Below, piece by piece: positions 12,701 to 23,130 of a DNA stretch of 64,000 nt. A model generated the notes under the pieces. That model did no database searches. It had not been told where the DNA came from and saw only the letters and a program-made list of their open reading frames with translations. The stretch covers positions 21,236,001-21,300,000 of the forward strand of contig JAYKYS010000004.1 of assembly GCA_036924285.1 (NCBI GenBank). Reading direction: 5' to 3'. The position numbers and the translations under genes were made by a program. Within the stretch, counting starts at the first letter, position 1. Every line of letters starts with the position of its first letter. The DNA is from Asterella californica. Lineage: Eukaryota > Streptophyta > Marchantiopsida > Marchantiales > Aytoniaceae.

Positions 12701-13803
12701 AACCAAACACCTCCAACGATTCTTATCTGACCTGAAGATAGCTTAATACGAATGTTACCTTCCCCCTGGACTTGGTAGCCCTTACCATCTCCTAGTCGAA
12801 TCTCTGGTCCATTAAGAGGATGAAAGTCTTGAAACCACTCCTTCTTTGAGGTGATATGATTTGAAGCTCCAGAATCAATCCACCATTGTTGGTCATGTGT
12901 GTCTGTATACATGGCAGTGAAGAACAGCTTCTCTTCGTGATCAGTTGTCTGTACGAAGTTACCTCTGTTGTTTGTGTTGGAACGTTGATCAAATGTCTTC
13001 TTCCTGCACTCATAAGCATAGTGACCACGTTTCTTACAGTAGTTGCAGTTCCCAGGTTTCGGTTTGTTGGAGTTGCCCTCTGAATCTCGTTTGTTGTATT
13101 TGCCTTTCTTGTTGTCCCAATGCTCCTTTTGTTTGGATTGCGATTCTTGAGTTCTACCCCGCTTATGATCTCTCTTCTTGGAGAAGAAAGCTGCATCAGT
13201 TGTTGTAGTTGTTTGAGTTGACTTGGTTTTGATATTCATTGCTTCTTGCAAAGCTAATGATTGCAGTTCTTCAAATGAGACAGGCTCCTCACGAACATCA
13301 ACTGCTTTGACGAAGTGCTCATACGGTTCTGGTAAGCTCTGGAGCACTATAAGCACCAAGTCGTCCTCATCTATATCTCCACCCAGATTCCTCAGTTGTT
13401 GTAGCAACCCTTTGACAGTATTGAAGTGCTCTTCGAGTGAGATGCCTGCAAGCATCTGCAAAGTGTTTAACTTTCTGCGTAGCATTCTCTTCCTCCCTCG
13501 AGCAGCTCCTTCGTGCTTCTTGGTGAAAGTATCCCAAGCATCTTTAGAGGTTTTAGCCTCCAAGATATCCATGATTTCCGAATCTTTAATTGTCATCTTG
13601 ATTATGGCAAGTGCTTGTTGATCTCTCTTGTTCCAAGCTTTGACAGCAGCCGGTGAATCGATAGGTCTTTCTTCTTCACCCAACACTATGTCCCATAAGT
13701 CGTAGTTCTGAAAAATGCCTTGAACCTTGAAGCACCATATTGGATAGTTGGTGCTATCCAACTTATGATGATCATGAAGTAGGTTGTCACTAACGTTAGC
13801 CAT
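9778..13803 (-). CDS. Ty1/copia Gag-Pol polyprotein, 1341 aa, intact
   Basis: One uninterrupted frame encodes all functions for copia reverse transcription and integration. In order: a Gag region (residues 1-250, UBN2/DUF4219-like, SLEEHFNTVKGLLQQLRNLG); a CCHC zinc knuckle (C253, C256, H261, C266); aspartic protease (DSGAS, D310); integrase with H438, H443, C471, C474 zinc-binding residues and a D502-D565-E601 triad with 35-residue D-E spacing; a P/E/T-rich linker (720-800); reverse transcriptase (ALGCKWVYKIK, then YVDD at 1014-1017); and RNase H (D1180, E1221, D1257). It ends LRGGVKDNV, as many plant copias do. The ATG at 13803 starts the recognisable Gag. The leader of about 490 bp from the 5' LTR is free of long frames. 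Confidence 0.97.
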   Translation of the reverse strand: MANVSDNLLHDHHKLDSTNYPIWCFKVQGIFQNYDLWDIVLGEEERPIDSPAAVKAWNKRDQQALAIIKMTIKDSEIMDILEAKTSKDAWDTFTKKHEGAARGRKRMLRRKLNTLQMLAGISLEEHFNTVKGLLQQLRNLGGDIDEDDLVLIVLQSLPEPYEHFVKAVDVREEPVSFEELQSLALQEAMNIKTKSTQTTTTTDAAFFSKKRDHKRGRTQESQSKQKEHWDNKKGKYNKRDSEGNSNKPKPGNCNYCKKRGHYAYECRKKTFDQRSNTNNRGNFVQTTDHEEKLFFTAMYTDTHDQQWWIDSGASNHITSKKEWFQDFHPLNGPEIRLGDGKGYQVQGEGNIRIKLSSGQIRIVGGVWFVPGVVHNLLSVGKLAAHGFQLSFDAQGCSILDQGSVVATGLKVGHLYELQALPLVAPVLAAVTETSQLWHLRLGHLHYQRMQKLFHENLALGVSKLAPVNTPCEVCLRSKQTRRKFFKTTATRATDILQLLHTDLYGPTETISLGGSKYFMLVVDDFSRYIWVFFLLRKSEALSNLQQLVNMVERQTGQQVKQLRSDRGGEFTSKAADQYFAEKGILRQLTTAYTPQQNGVVERKNRTVVEMARSLLLEQDLPKDLWAEAVNTAVYLLNRSPTNAVNNKTPFEAFTRKKPDLSNLRIFGCKAYVSTPRNLLQKFDDRSQICTFIGYPAREKGYRLLSAARKIIISRDVVFLEDPSSQNTQHHLSDLPPLSIQTPTSENHEEEPQAQLEPPPTPPTQVELTESGPTIADSSLIHQPTPDSNLATQPRRPIRTRKVPARLEDYILMAEAQGDGETITFEEAFSKDHWRRAMQEEYDALLKNATWSLVPLPANRKALGCKWVYKIKRHADGTIERYKARLVAKGYLQTAGEDFQETFTPVVKLNSIRVLCALAKQHGWKCLQMDVKNAFLNGILEEDIYLQQPPGFVRQGGEQLVCKLHKALYGLKQAPRAWYTRIDTFLKQQGFSPTRGDPNFYVLITYQGIVLLLLYVDDLIISGSNQGGVKKIQQALMQEFDMKDLGLLNFCLGVQFLEHNEMLYLSHARYTASILQDFQMEKCKPTPTPMVISKEWQNSSVDDEQADATEFRKLIGKLIYLAVTTRPDISFAVSKLSQNMESPTLMHMRAEKRVLRYLRGTTSYGLRYSSDKSVGLVGFTDADWAGDSTDRKSMSGFAFMLGGGAITWQCKKQPTIALSSSEAEYRGLCNAAREAIWLRWMLEDVDVNQNTPTVIWTDSMSAIALAKNPMHHARTKHIEVQVHFIREKIISGEVVTQWVTTDDQTADKFTKPLSSDRFQKLRLELGVYSVPLTLRGGVKDNV
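9797..9805 (-). promoter_or_regulatory. Copia polypurine tract
   Basis: AAGAGGGGG on the minus strand lies directly upstream of the 3' LTR. It is the expected primer for plus-strand DNA synthesis. Confidence 0.9.
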
Positions 13804-14279
13804 CGATCGAAAGTAAAGTAGGTGGGAAAAATCTGGAACTCCTCAAAGTGGTTGTGGAGGTGGAGGTAGCGTCTTTATTATTATCCTCTGCAGTCTCGTC
13901 CTGCACGGCAAAAATCTCAGAAACGCGAGAATCGATCGTTAAGGCCTTCAAAAGTGTGGTCAAAGATCCGTTGACCAAGGGTTTTCCAAAGTGCAACTTC
14001 CTTATACGAGGTCCGTTTGGGTCGAAAGTTGGACCGTTGGAAAGCTCTTTGCAAATCCCTTAAACAAAGGGATTGGCACACACAGGCGGAGCCTTTTTAA
14101 CCCCAAATCCACTCTCAGATTTGCCTAATTCGATCTCCTTCCCCTCCAAAAACGCAGTCAAAGGTAGTTTGATCAAAAATTTGCGCCTTCTTTCTCACTT
14201 TTCAGTTGAAGTGGTGTGCTCCCTCTAAATCTTTTTCACTCTCTGGTTCCTCATTCTCCTTGCTAATGCTCGCGCCTAA

Positions 14280-14291
14280 GCTCTGATACCA
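14280..14291 (-). promoter_or_regulatory. Copia primer-binding site (initiator Met-tRNA)
   Basis: TGGTATCAGAGC on the minus strand starts at the inner edge of the 5' LTR. This is the standard complement of the 3' end of plant tRNA-iMet used by many copia elements. Confidence 0.95.
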
Positions 14292-14534
14292 TGTTAAAGA
14301 AGTAAACCAAGTGAATACTCTTCACTGTACAAGTTATATCAGTAAAGGGATCAGTCGATTCATCATCTCCCAAGAGGGGGGTTGTTATATACTCTAACCT
14401 ATGGACAAAGGTTAGTCACTAGTCAGTTACTAGACATAGAGATGTGCCTATAGAGGTGACTATAGATGTGACTTATAGAGGTGACTATAGAGATAACTAT
14501 AGATGTGACTATAGACTAGACATTATCTTTGACA
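14292..14534 (-). repeat. Copia 5' LTR (right copy)
   Basis: Same length as the left LTR, with four transition differences (including CTTTGACA instead of CTTTAACA at its plus-strand end). It carries the same U3 TCTATAG(T) repeats. As the 5' LTR on the minus strand it should hold the active promoter. Confidence 0.95.
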
Positions 14535-14539
14535 AATAC
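14535..14539. repeat. Copia target-site duplication, right copy (AATAC)
   Basis: Matches 9549-9553 exactly. Confidence 0.95.
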
Positions 14540-14959
14540 ATCCTCAAACATTATGGTGAAAATTTGAAATGTTATCCTAAAACATCAAGCAGTCAGATGA
14601 TCAAAATCGTTCAGTTAAAACAATCTGACAAAATAACTTACGGAAAATCTCTTGTACGAAATATACAAACGAACCGTTAAAACATTTACAGAATACCTCG
14701 TCGTCCTTATACGACTGCAATCATAAAGAAGTTCTATAGGACCGGCCGTACTTGTTAACTAGACATGTTTCAAACGCCGTATCCAGTCCTAACCAATCCA
14801 AAATGAACAGCGAGACCCGTCAGAAGTGAACTTAGAACAAGGTCCTGATACGGCTGTCCGCTGGCTGGCTCCTTGCGTGGGGACGAGCAGAGCTAGCCTA
14901 GATCCGGCATCCCGTGTAATGTATCCCGGCAACTTTTATAAAAATGCAAGAGAAGTAGA

Positions 14960-15123
14960 GAATGCTTCGTATAATTTCTCTCTCAAAACAACAAAAATGT
15001 GAAAAGTTACTCGAAAGTTACAAAAAATCACCGGTGAATCAACAGAATGCGTCGTATAATTTCTGTCTCAAAACAACAAAAATAGGACAAGTTACTCGAA
15101 AGTTACTAAAAATCACCGATGAA
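14960..15123 (+). repeat. Tandem duplication, 85-bp period, two copies
   Basis: The copies start at 14960 and 15045. Both contain TCGTATAATTTCT, TCAAAACAACAAAAAT and GTTACTCGAAAGTTAC in the same order, with about 10% divergence. Confidence 0.85.
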
Positions 15124-15423
15124 TATGCGTAGCAGTGGCGGTTCCGGCCAAGGAGCGCAAACGGACAAGCGGGAACATCGGGATGTTAATAAACATCCCC
15201 CGATTAACTCTGGGAACCTTGAGAACTTTATTCATTTAGTGTTATCTAGAAAATATATAAACGTTAAAAAGAAAAAATTAAAAATTATATAATTGTTATA
15301 TGTTAACTCATGCCTGGAAAGACGGAGAAGTCAAGAGAAAATCCATAAGTACTGCGTGGGCTCCCGCGCTTCAGGAAGTACAAGACCGGAGAACTGTAGT
15401 GATAGTTACATTAACCAGGCGTG

Positions 15424-15520
15424 ACAATTTAATTTACATCTAATCTTTCCTGCCGGAAGAGTTAGGTATAAATTAAATAATTCCCCCTCTTTCGAACTCG
15501 GAAGAGGGTGAATATGCAGG
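15424..15520 (+). repeat. Double-hairpin dispersed element, partly shared with 29905-29974
   Basis: The first hairpin pairs ATTTAATTTACATCTAATCT with the inverse complement of AGAGTTAGGTATAAATTAAAT (about 20 of 24 positions). A second, smaller one follows (CCCCCTCT...AGAGGGTG, one mismatch), then AATATGCAG. The order GTTAG-TAAATTAA, C/T-rich arm, purine arm, GTGAATATGCAG is repeated at 29909-29974. Confidence 0.6.
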
Positions 15521-16643
15521 CTTGCCTGGGTCAATAAGCGAATCAACACAGTAATCCATCTATTGTAAAAAACCGCCGGCAAATTACAAGTAAGCAGGAA
15601 AGTTCTGGGCTGGGACTGGGGACGAGCCCCCGGTTGGCGGCTTTGGCCCTCCTGAGCCTCCGGTCGGGGACTAGAGTAGTGGTACTGTAACCGACATTAC
15701 TCGGTAGGAAACAGGAAAGTCTCTACATCACCGCTAGAGGCAGGTATAGACTTGATGGGTCCCTGCCCCAATGTGTTTCCTTTACCCAGTCACCAGGTGA
15801 TTGCTTCCTTGATCGGGCTGTAGAAAAGTTACCCTCGATCACCCGTTTACGTGGAGCAAGTAGTGAAGCAATCATGGTCCTTGTTTCTAAAATGAATGTG
15901 GTGTGAAGAAGAAAAACGCTGGCTGGTGAAACAAGAATTCTGCAGGTAGGTATGTGTCACGGTTCGGTTGAGAAAGTTTTTACTGAAAAGAACTGATTTA
16001 AGAAAATTTGAACCTGAACCGAAAGCAAAGTTAACCATATAAACCAAAGATTATATAAACCGAGCCATTTACAACCACGAAATCACTTATGCACTTAATA
16101 TTTATATCTATAATATAATATTTTGGTGAGATTAATTTATAACTAAGATTTATTTTTATATATTTTTATTAGCATTTTTATCAAATAATTTATTTATCCA
16201 AAAACTAAAATTGTTCAAGAAGTTTGATATCTATATTATGAGTCTACCTCACTTTTTCAAACGTCAAAATATGCCTGCAAGATGAACTTCTGGGAACTTT
16301 TGCTTGCTTGCTGTTACCGAGAAATGTATAAGTATTAACCACAAATTTTGTAAATTTTTTTTAAGAAAAATTAAAAGTTTCTATAAGTGTTAACTGTTAG
16401 GTCAACTTGAGAATGCGAGAAGAGCCGGACATAAACCATAAGAGGAGCATGAAAAGACGCACTCCTCTGAGTACATATTCGGTCGTTGATAGTCACTACT
16501 AGATGAAAAATCTAAGTTTAATTTATTATCTAACATTTCCAAACGAATATGCATGCATATATTCACACAATCCGATTATGCTTCAAGATTTTTCTCTCTT
16601 TATATACTTTTTCTCTTTTTGCACAGATTCCATATTGCATGTA

Positions 16644-17005
16644 TATTAGGGGTGTCAAAGTTACGAGAGAAATATTCTTCAACGGTGAAGAGAAAAAGAG
16701 ATGTAATATCGCAGTAATTAATATCGAAGCGTGACTGATTCAAGGTTGCACTTCTAACTCGACCTCTCAATCTCTTCAATGAACTTTTTTCAGTTCTGAC
16801 ACTCAGGAGAATTACTTAGTGCCGTAGATATTCCACTGCAAAAAAATTCAACAAAACGAGTGAATAGCTATTAAGAAAACATCCGAGAACGAATACTTCC
16901 AGAAGTGCCCGCAAGAAACACCCATCAAGGTCTCGCTGAAGTAATAAGTCACCCCCGCTGGTGTAGAATCTTTTAAAGAGATTTTTAACTTTGACACCCC
17001 CAATA
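16644..17005. mobile_element. Non-autonomous element with 20-bp inverted ends, hAT-like TIR
   Basis: The ends TATTAGGGGTGTCAAAGTTA (16644-16663) and its inverse complement (16986-17005) match at 19 of 20 positions and enclose about 320 bp. TAGGGGTGTCAAA resembles plant hAT terminal repeats. I do not find an 8-bp target duplication. There is no coding capacity. Confidence 0.55.
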
Positions 17006-17854
17006 TTTAGCTTGACTATGACAACTTTTACCATTTATTACCTTGAGCGAAGGCATTATGGATAGACATATTCACGTAATCTTGTAATCTCACTCCTGTA
17101 ACACTTTCTACGTTTTGCGTCTCGATGCACTTTTTCTAGGCATTCACTCTCGTCCAAGTTCGGAAACGATAATATCCATGTGGTTTCATTTCTTACCCAA
17201 CCTTGTTGTCAAGAAGGGTCAGTTAATAAATGAAATATCTCATTAATTCCTTGGTCTTTTGTTGTAGCCTCCTGTAAATCTTTCGGCAGCGGGTCTTTTT
17301 TTCTGTTATAGATTATATCAAGATCTTCTTACATCTCCAGGTTCACTTAATATTTAAGGTTTGAATATATTTAGATTTTCTTTTTAATTTAATATAAAAT
17401 TTTCACTTAATACTTACATATTTTAACAATATGATAACATCAAGCGGGCAACAGTTCCCCGGACGTTCATGTTGCATGCATATAAACGGGTCAGTAAAAT
17501 TCAGTAAAAAGTGAATAGAACATATAAATAACCGCAGTTTCAACTTGTTAACATATTATATGTGTTAGTTCATTACATCACCCTGCCGGTCCACCACCGG
17601 CTGTCAGGCCTGCTTTTGCAGAACAGGACTGGCAGGTGAATCTGCGCCCGCAGATGAATCTACATGTGAAACCTACTGCCCGCGGCCAGACGGAACTAGC
17701 CATCATGTGAACCCCAGGTGTGTGAACCCCATGGGAGAATGCTTGGACGTACCGAGTTTGCAACCCAGCTACGGTCCTCTTTGAACCTTTAGCACGGGGT
17801 GGTCTGTAATCCCTGAGGTGACCGGGAAGTAAGTGACATTCTACCAAAGCTGGT
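17006..17854. other. Intergenic DNA; no gene recognised
   Basis: The part up to about 17570 is AT-rich. From 17575 composition shifts to GC-richer sequence that continues through the duplicated block at 18029. No frame can be assigned on either strand. Confidence 0.4.
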
Positions 17855-18235
17855 TTGAGGCACGAGAGGTCCATTCGAAGAGGAGAACACGCGACGCAAT
17901 CAATAGCGAACGGATGGAAATACCCCATCAAGCCTTACAAGGGAAAGAAGGACCCGAAGGGCCAAGCAACTAACGCCGCGAAGGGAAGAACACCGGCAGA
18001 GCCGGTGTTCAAAGAGAGCCGGTGCCAGTGTTCAAAGGAGGATTCGACCCCACGGCGACCGGGCTACAGGCGGATGTTCAAAGGAGGATTCGACCCCACG
18101 GCGACCGGTAGCTATATCGTTAAAGTGTACCCTCATGACAAACTAGTTTCACTGATACTGTATCGCCAGAAGCCTCTGGACGAATCTCAACTGCAGATCT
18201 TTACTCATCTTTCGTTGGCGATGAAAGCAAGATAA
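17855..18235 (+). pseudogene. Unidentified 126-codon frame with a duplicated segment, possible coding relic
   Basis: The frame reads through NGWKYPIKPYKGKKDPKG, a segment also found at 9441-9500, and then through a 46-bp tandem duplication. I cannot name a family. The shared peptide-like block at two places suggests a fragment of a repeated element ORF or a captured exon rather than a working gene. Composition is richer in G+C than the flanks. No start context or splice sites decide its limits. Confidence 0.3.
18029..18108 (+). repeat. 34-nt perfect direct repeat, 46-bp period
   Basis: The unit TGTTCAAAGGAGGATTCGAC plus 14 nt occurs identically at 18029-18062 and 18075-18108. Confidence 0.9.
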
Positions 18236-18243
18236 ATGTGACT

Positions 18244-18515
18244 TGATTCACACGTGGTCCTGTTGTAGTACACTCAACGACGTAGTAGACGCTTGAGGTT
18301 GTCCTGACGAGGGTTATTTGGTGTGCTACAGGAGTAGGACACCAAATCCAGTTACACCGACCGGTACACACAGAAATGGTAAATGGTGTAGGGTAATCCA
18401 CTGCCCGCAGTGAGGTTATGCACGAAGGTGGCTCACGCATGTAACTCACTGCCTGAGAGCGTGAGGTTACGGAGCGTAACCTCAAGTCGCGCCGTGCATT
18501 ATACTGTGTGAATCA
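18244..18515. repeat. Possible 272-bp inverted-end element with internal palindrome
   Basis: TGATTCACAC (18244-18253) pairs with GTGTGAATCA (18506-18515). Inside, GAGGTTACG/CGTAACCTC (18463-18483) forms a 9-bp stem with a 3-nt loop. The short TIRs make this tentative. Confidence 0.35.
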
Positions 18516-18519
18516 CGAA

Positions 18520-21500
18520 CGAAAATTTTAACTCAAGTCCTTGACATTATGTTTGTTGCTCGTGGCATTACGCTCGCCAATATTTTACCAGTGGTTTATG
18601 ATAGTAATCAAGTTACTGACGTATTTAACTTCCTTTGAAATGAGAATTTTCCTTAGCCACAGAGACGAACATATGAGTCTTTGTCTTTTCATTTTCGGGT
18701 CATAAACTCGAAGCGGGTGAGCCGTTCGCATGGAACGACTCCACCCAACACATTTTTAAGTCTTGTTGATGTGAGCTTTATCAGCCAGATGTTGCTTTCA
18801 CATGTTGCTTTCAGCACTGGTAATTTTTTTGTCGGGCAGTATAATATCACAGGTAAATGAGGTGAAATTATAAACACGAACAAATATTTTATAACTGGTT
18901 GTATGTAAATTAATGCGCTTTCCGTCGTGTGCTTACAAGTAACATAAGTCATGCACTCGAGCAATGATTTACATGCATAAGCAGACCTCTTCCAATGGGT
19001 TTATGCCCGTAAGAGCGAACCGTGCATTATCCTATACGAACTCTCTCGACAAAGAGTTGTAACTTATACGTCGCTCATCGATTGACGCATTGTTTTTAAC
19101 AATACTGTAAAGTTACATAGTGGTCAAATATATGGTCTGGTGAATCTTTTATAAAACTTTTTTAGTTAGTGGTGACAAATATATACTAAATGTAAACATT
19201 AGTTTTACATATAAATACAAATGTGAAACTTGGCTGTATAAAACATGAAATCGTTAAGCATTTACCAGAATGGAGAAAGTAAACTAGATTCTATATACCC
19301 TCGAGTTCCATTACTATCTGATGCACATCCTGAAGATGTTTGTAGGACTTGACTCTTCCTCTCTTAATATTGTTTTATTTGATAGCATCCTTGATTGATA
19401 ACAGCAGATTCAGCAAAGTTCCCCCCTATGTAGAGACATTGCACGAGATCACACATGTTGATAATCTACTGTACATAGACTTTAAATTGAGTTTTTATTG
19501 TAAATATATGACCAGCTGCTGAAATTCTGGTCTCACACCAGATAATATGACATTTTGACCTGCAGTTGCAAGTTAAAGCTGCAATCAAGTAAGGCAATAG
19601 TAAAAGAGGTGAAGTCAAGAGAAGTTTAAAGTTTAGTCTAAAGAGGTGAAGTGAAGAATCATTATAGAGAGGTCACGAGGACAAACGTATTAGGGAGTGC
19701 GATCAAGTAACTTCTGACTGCAGCGTAATAATACATGATTCATCCTCCTCTTTCCTGTACACTATTCCCAGTCGAGTTCACCATTTACTTGATTCACTTG
19801 ACTGCACCGCTAATGCGTTGAGATTAAGGGTACATCAGGAGATGCCCCCGTTCGTTCTACGGAGTTACAAGAGAGACAAGAACGCTTTACGTATGCTTTA
19901 CGTATGCCTAGCATTGACGCCGCAGCCCATTAACTACTTTGTGGAGTTTTACTGGACTTTTTAGTATTATTTTGTATATAGGACCATTGAAACCTTTGCT
20001 GTAAGGAATTCTGTAACTCTCCTACAAATTTATGCAGGTTTCTGCTGTAAATTTTCCGTATCAACTTTCGGAGGTGAAACTTAAAATTTACTGTCACTGG
20101 ATATAAGCAATCTATGCTTGTAAATGAGATCTTTTGAACATCATTGGAATTTTTTCGAATTCCATGCGTGGCAGCAACAGCAAAGACGATCAAGTATAAT
20201 GGTGTGCAGGAGGGATTCATCCCCTAACCTTGGAGATATATGGATCGTCGATCTCGGAGTTTGACGTTTTTATTTGACATTGTATTAGAGCATACCATGA
20301 GAAGCCTCATGGGTATCACTTTTCTTTCTTTTTTGCAGTACATTCTTTAGACAATGAGTTTTCATAGTTATACATAGTGCTTAGCAGGCGTGGTCCATAA
20401 GAGAAGGACCACGCATGTGTAGCGTCTGTATACTTGTTGTATGTAAAAATTCTGATTTACTAGTGTGTAATATTTTAGAAATAATATGTGATTTTAGAGC
20501 TACGAATAGTGAGACTTAGCCCCGATGTTCTTCCTCCCTTCGAGATGTTGGCTGCTTGGTCCTTCGAGTCCCTCTTTTTCTTGTTCGGCTTGATGGGTCT
20601 TTCTATCCGTTGGCTATTCATTGCATCTCGTTTTTCTGTTTATCTAGTAGTTACTGCAAGTGTAAGATGTCTTTCAAATCCTTCTGGTAAAGCATTGTAT
20701 GTCCTTGCTAGGCTACCCATCGTCAGTCAACATAATTCGCTTTGTCTTGACACTTCCTCATTTCGCTCTTCTCTTGAAAATTATGCTTACAGGACATCGT
20801 CCTTGTCACTCTCTACCACAAATATACTTCAGCCAATGACATTAGCCGCTTGTTTGTTAACACTACGACTTCAGATTTCATAACGTGGTTGAATGTGTAG
20901 TCAACCTCCTTAGGCCTCTCACTTATCACCTCAAGTCCATTGCTCATTTCTCACTATATTGTGATTTTATGAAATGCATAATATCTTTGGAATTTCGTCA
21001 CAAAAGTATTTTTGGTATTAGCAAAATGATAATTTTTACCGTAAAACTTATCTCATCATGTGATCAAGAAGCTTCGTGCAGATGTATATCAGTTACTCGA
21101 AAAGAGTAAATTCAGTGTTCATGATACAAAACAAAAATATATATTGATACGGATTTGGTATGTACACTAAAAACAAAACAATATACTATGATGTTCCAAA
21201 TTCTAGACGTCTCACGGAATGCAAGGAACATTGTCGTTGTTGGTCGTGTCTCCTAAAATCTATTTTCAAGCGATGTTACAATACATATTTTGTTTCAAAA
21301 TGAACTATGAGCGTTTCTACACATGCAGTTTCAAAAATGAAATTCACACAGTTTGCAATATTTATGCTACAGGTTGGTTTTGCCGACCCTGTCGCAGTTT
21401 CACATTAAAATCACATTTGTTATCCTTGTTTCAAATTGTGTTCTCCAGAGCTGCAATTTTGTGATTTCAACCCTAGCTGGACAAGAGGAGCAGTCCAGCA

Positions 21501-21718
21501 TGACACTTTTTGCTCGTGTGGCACTCAAAACTGAGAACCTCAAATCTCAAAGGGCCTGTCTCAAACTCATTTCTTAAATTACGAGAAATTGTACTTTCTT
21601 ACTCTAACTCTATTTGTGAAACTGAAACTGTGCACAGTCTAGACATGTCGCTTATTACCAACCCTAATTCACATGCATGGGGAACTCTTTTTTCAAAACT
21701 GCAAGTATAAAGATACTC
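18520..21718. other. Intergenic DNA; no gene confidently recognised
   Basis: Mostly AT-rich. Frames at 20488-20883 and 21219-21577 may be decayed N-terminal parts of the hAT element that follows, but I see no zinc-finger or other motif that proves it. Confidence 0.35.
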
Positions 21719-21719
21719 T

Positions 21720-23130
21720 ATGTATTTAGCAGAGTCACTTCTCCATGCAGTCTGTAATCTTCCACCCACCATGAATGAAGCTGTAGTGCAGCTTAAGAGA
21801 TATGTTAACTTTCATTTGATCTCGATACATTATATAGCACATGAAACCAATCTGGCTTCTCTTTCTGCTGTAAAAGCACCAGCTTGCAAAGAGATAAGTG
21901 ATATAGTAGATATGATATTAAACACCTTGGCTATCTATTTTCAGTCTTTTTCTAAGCGAAAGGCTTCCATCTTTGCTTTGCAGATAGCTCTTGCTGATGC
22001 GCGTAAGTGCATGAAGCTGTATTTGAAGATTAGGTGGTTATCTAGATGTCATGCAGTGACTATTGTTTTTGATAGCTTATAGTCCATTCTAGTATACTTT
22101 CGTGATCAAGCGAAACCAGATGACGTTGTTGCACAAAATTTGTTTCAGAAGTTTGCTATCTTCCAAATGGTTTATATATCTACTTTCTGACTGACATTCT
22201 CAGTGACTTGTGGGAAGTGAATAAAGCATTTTAGTATAATATCATAGATTGCAGTTCTATAGGTCCTCTTGTGAGGACAACCATTACTAAGATATGAGTG
22301 AATTTCTTAATAGAGACTACTTATCTACGTATTTGTGTTATGAATGGAGACTCGTTACCATATCCTCCCAGAGTATGGACCTCCAAGAGGTTACATGAAA
22401 CATCTCCAATAAAAAATCAGAGGAAAGAGTTTTCATTCAGTTCTATTGGAGAGAGATAGGTTGAGCAGAGATTTAGAGTCTGCTTTGATCTTCCAAAAAA
22501 CATTCGCTCAGGCAGTATGTTTTGCTTTAGAGAAACGTTTCAAAGACAATTCAATTATCTCTTGTTTTAAAGTATTTAAATCTTTTGTTGATATCTTCTA
22601 CTGCTTTGGTTCTAAGAGAGTGGGATGGAAGAGAGTTAGATATGCTATGTGAGTTTTATGAGCAAGATCGTTTAGTGTCTCAATGTAGAATTCAGAAAGC
22701 CTAGATATCAACTTCTGTTGCAAAAGGTGAGTTCAAAAATTTCAAAATCCACTGTAGATCTGAGTGGTTGGACAAGAAATTTAACGATTTGTGGTTTATG
22801 TTAACATGAGAAGCATTGTACGAAGCACAATATTCAAATTTATTGATTCTGGTTAACATCACACGTATGCAGTGTGTATCTAGAGCAATCTGCGAAAGAG
22901 GATTTTTTGTCCAGAACTCTATAAAGACCAGGTTCAGGAATAAGCTAACAACAAGAAACATGGAAGCTTGCATGCGTGTCTCGTTAGAAGGTCCCTCTAG
23001 TGTAGACGACGATCTTATGTCTGATGCTGCTCATCTCTGACGGAACTCATTAGAATATATATATCTATATTCTAATCTGACGATGCATTTGAGTTCTGAT
23101 CCATATGGTTTTGCTTCAACTTGTTGTATT
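21720..23130 (+). pseudogene. hAT-family transposase, decayed
   Basis: The plus strand carries pieces of a hAT transposase of the DUF4371/ZNF862-like type. At 21720-22082: ISIHYIAHETNLASLSAV, KEISDIVDMILN, SFSKRKASIFALQ and KIRWLSRCHAVTIVFDSL, in family order. Just past an in-frame TAG the same frame continues (SILVYFRDQAKPDDVV). Further on, in shifted frames, the C-terminal dimerisation region appears at 22816-23040 (AICERGFFVQNSIKTRFRNK, MEACMRVSLEGPS). The conserved Cys of the C-x2-H motif is Tyr here (HYIAH), consistent with a G-to-A change. Several TAG/TGA codons and at least two frameshifts make it inactive. Terminal repeats were not located. Confidence 0.8.
23049..23076. repeat. Perfect 11-bp hairpin after the hAT remnant
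   Basis: ATTAGAATATA and TATATTCTAAT are separated by 6 nt. It lies within the last codons of the remnant and may be a secondary insertion. Confidence 0.5.

Larger units (their letters stand above)
9554..14534 (-). mobile_element. Complete Ty1/copia LTR retrotransposon (4981 bp)
   Basis: Two 243-bp LTRs (TG...CA) flank an internal region with a tRNA primer site, one long gag-pol frame and a polypurine tract, all on the minus strand. The whole is bordered by the direct repeat AATAC. The LTRs differ at four positions, all transitions (about 98.4% identity), and the polyprotein has no interruption, so the insertion is young and may still be competent. It landed beside the dispersed repeat at 9441-9500. 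Confidence 0.97.
14540..16640. other. Intergenic DNA with small repeats; no gene recognised
   Basis: Mixed-composition flank of the copia element. It contains an 85-bp tandem duplication and a double hairpin, listed separately. No frame of recognisable content. Confidence 0.45.
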
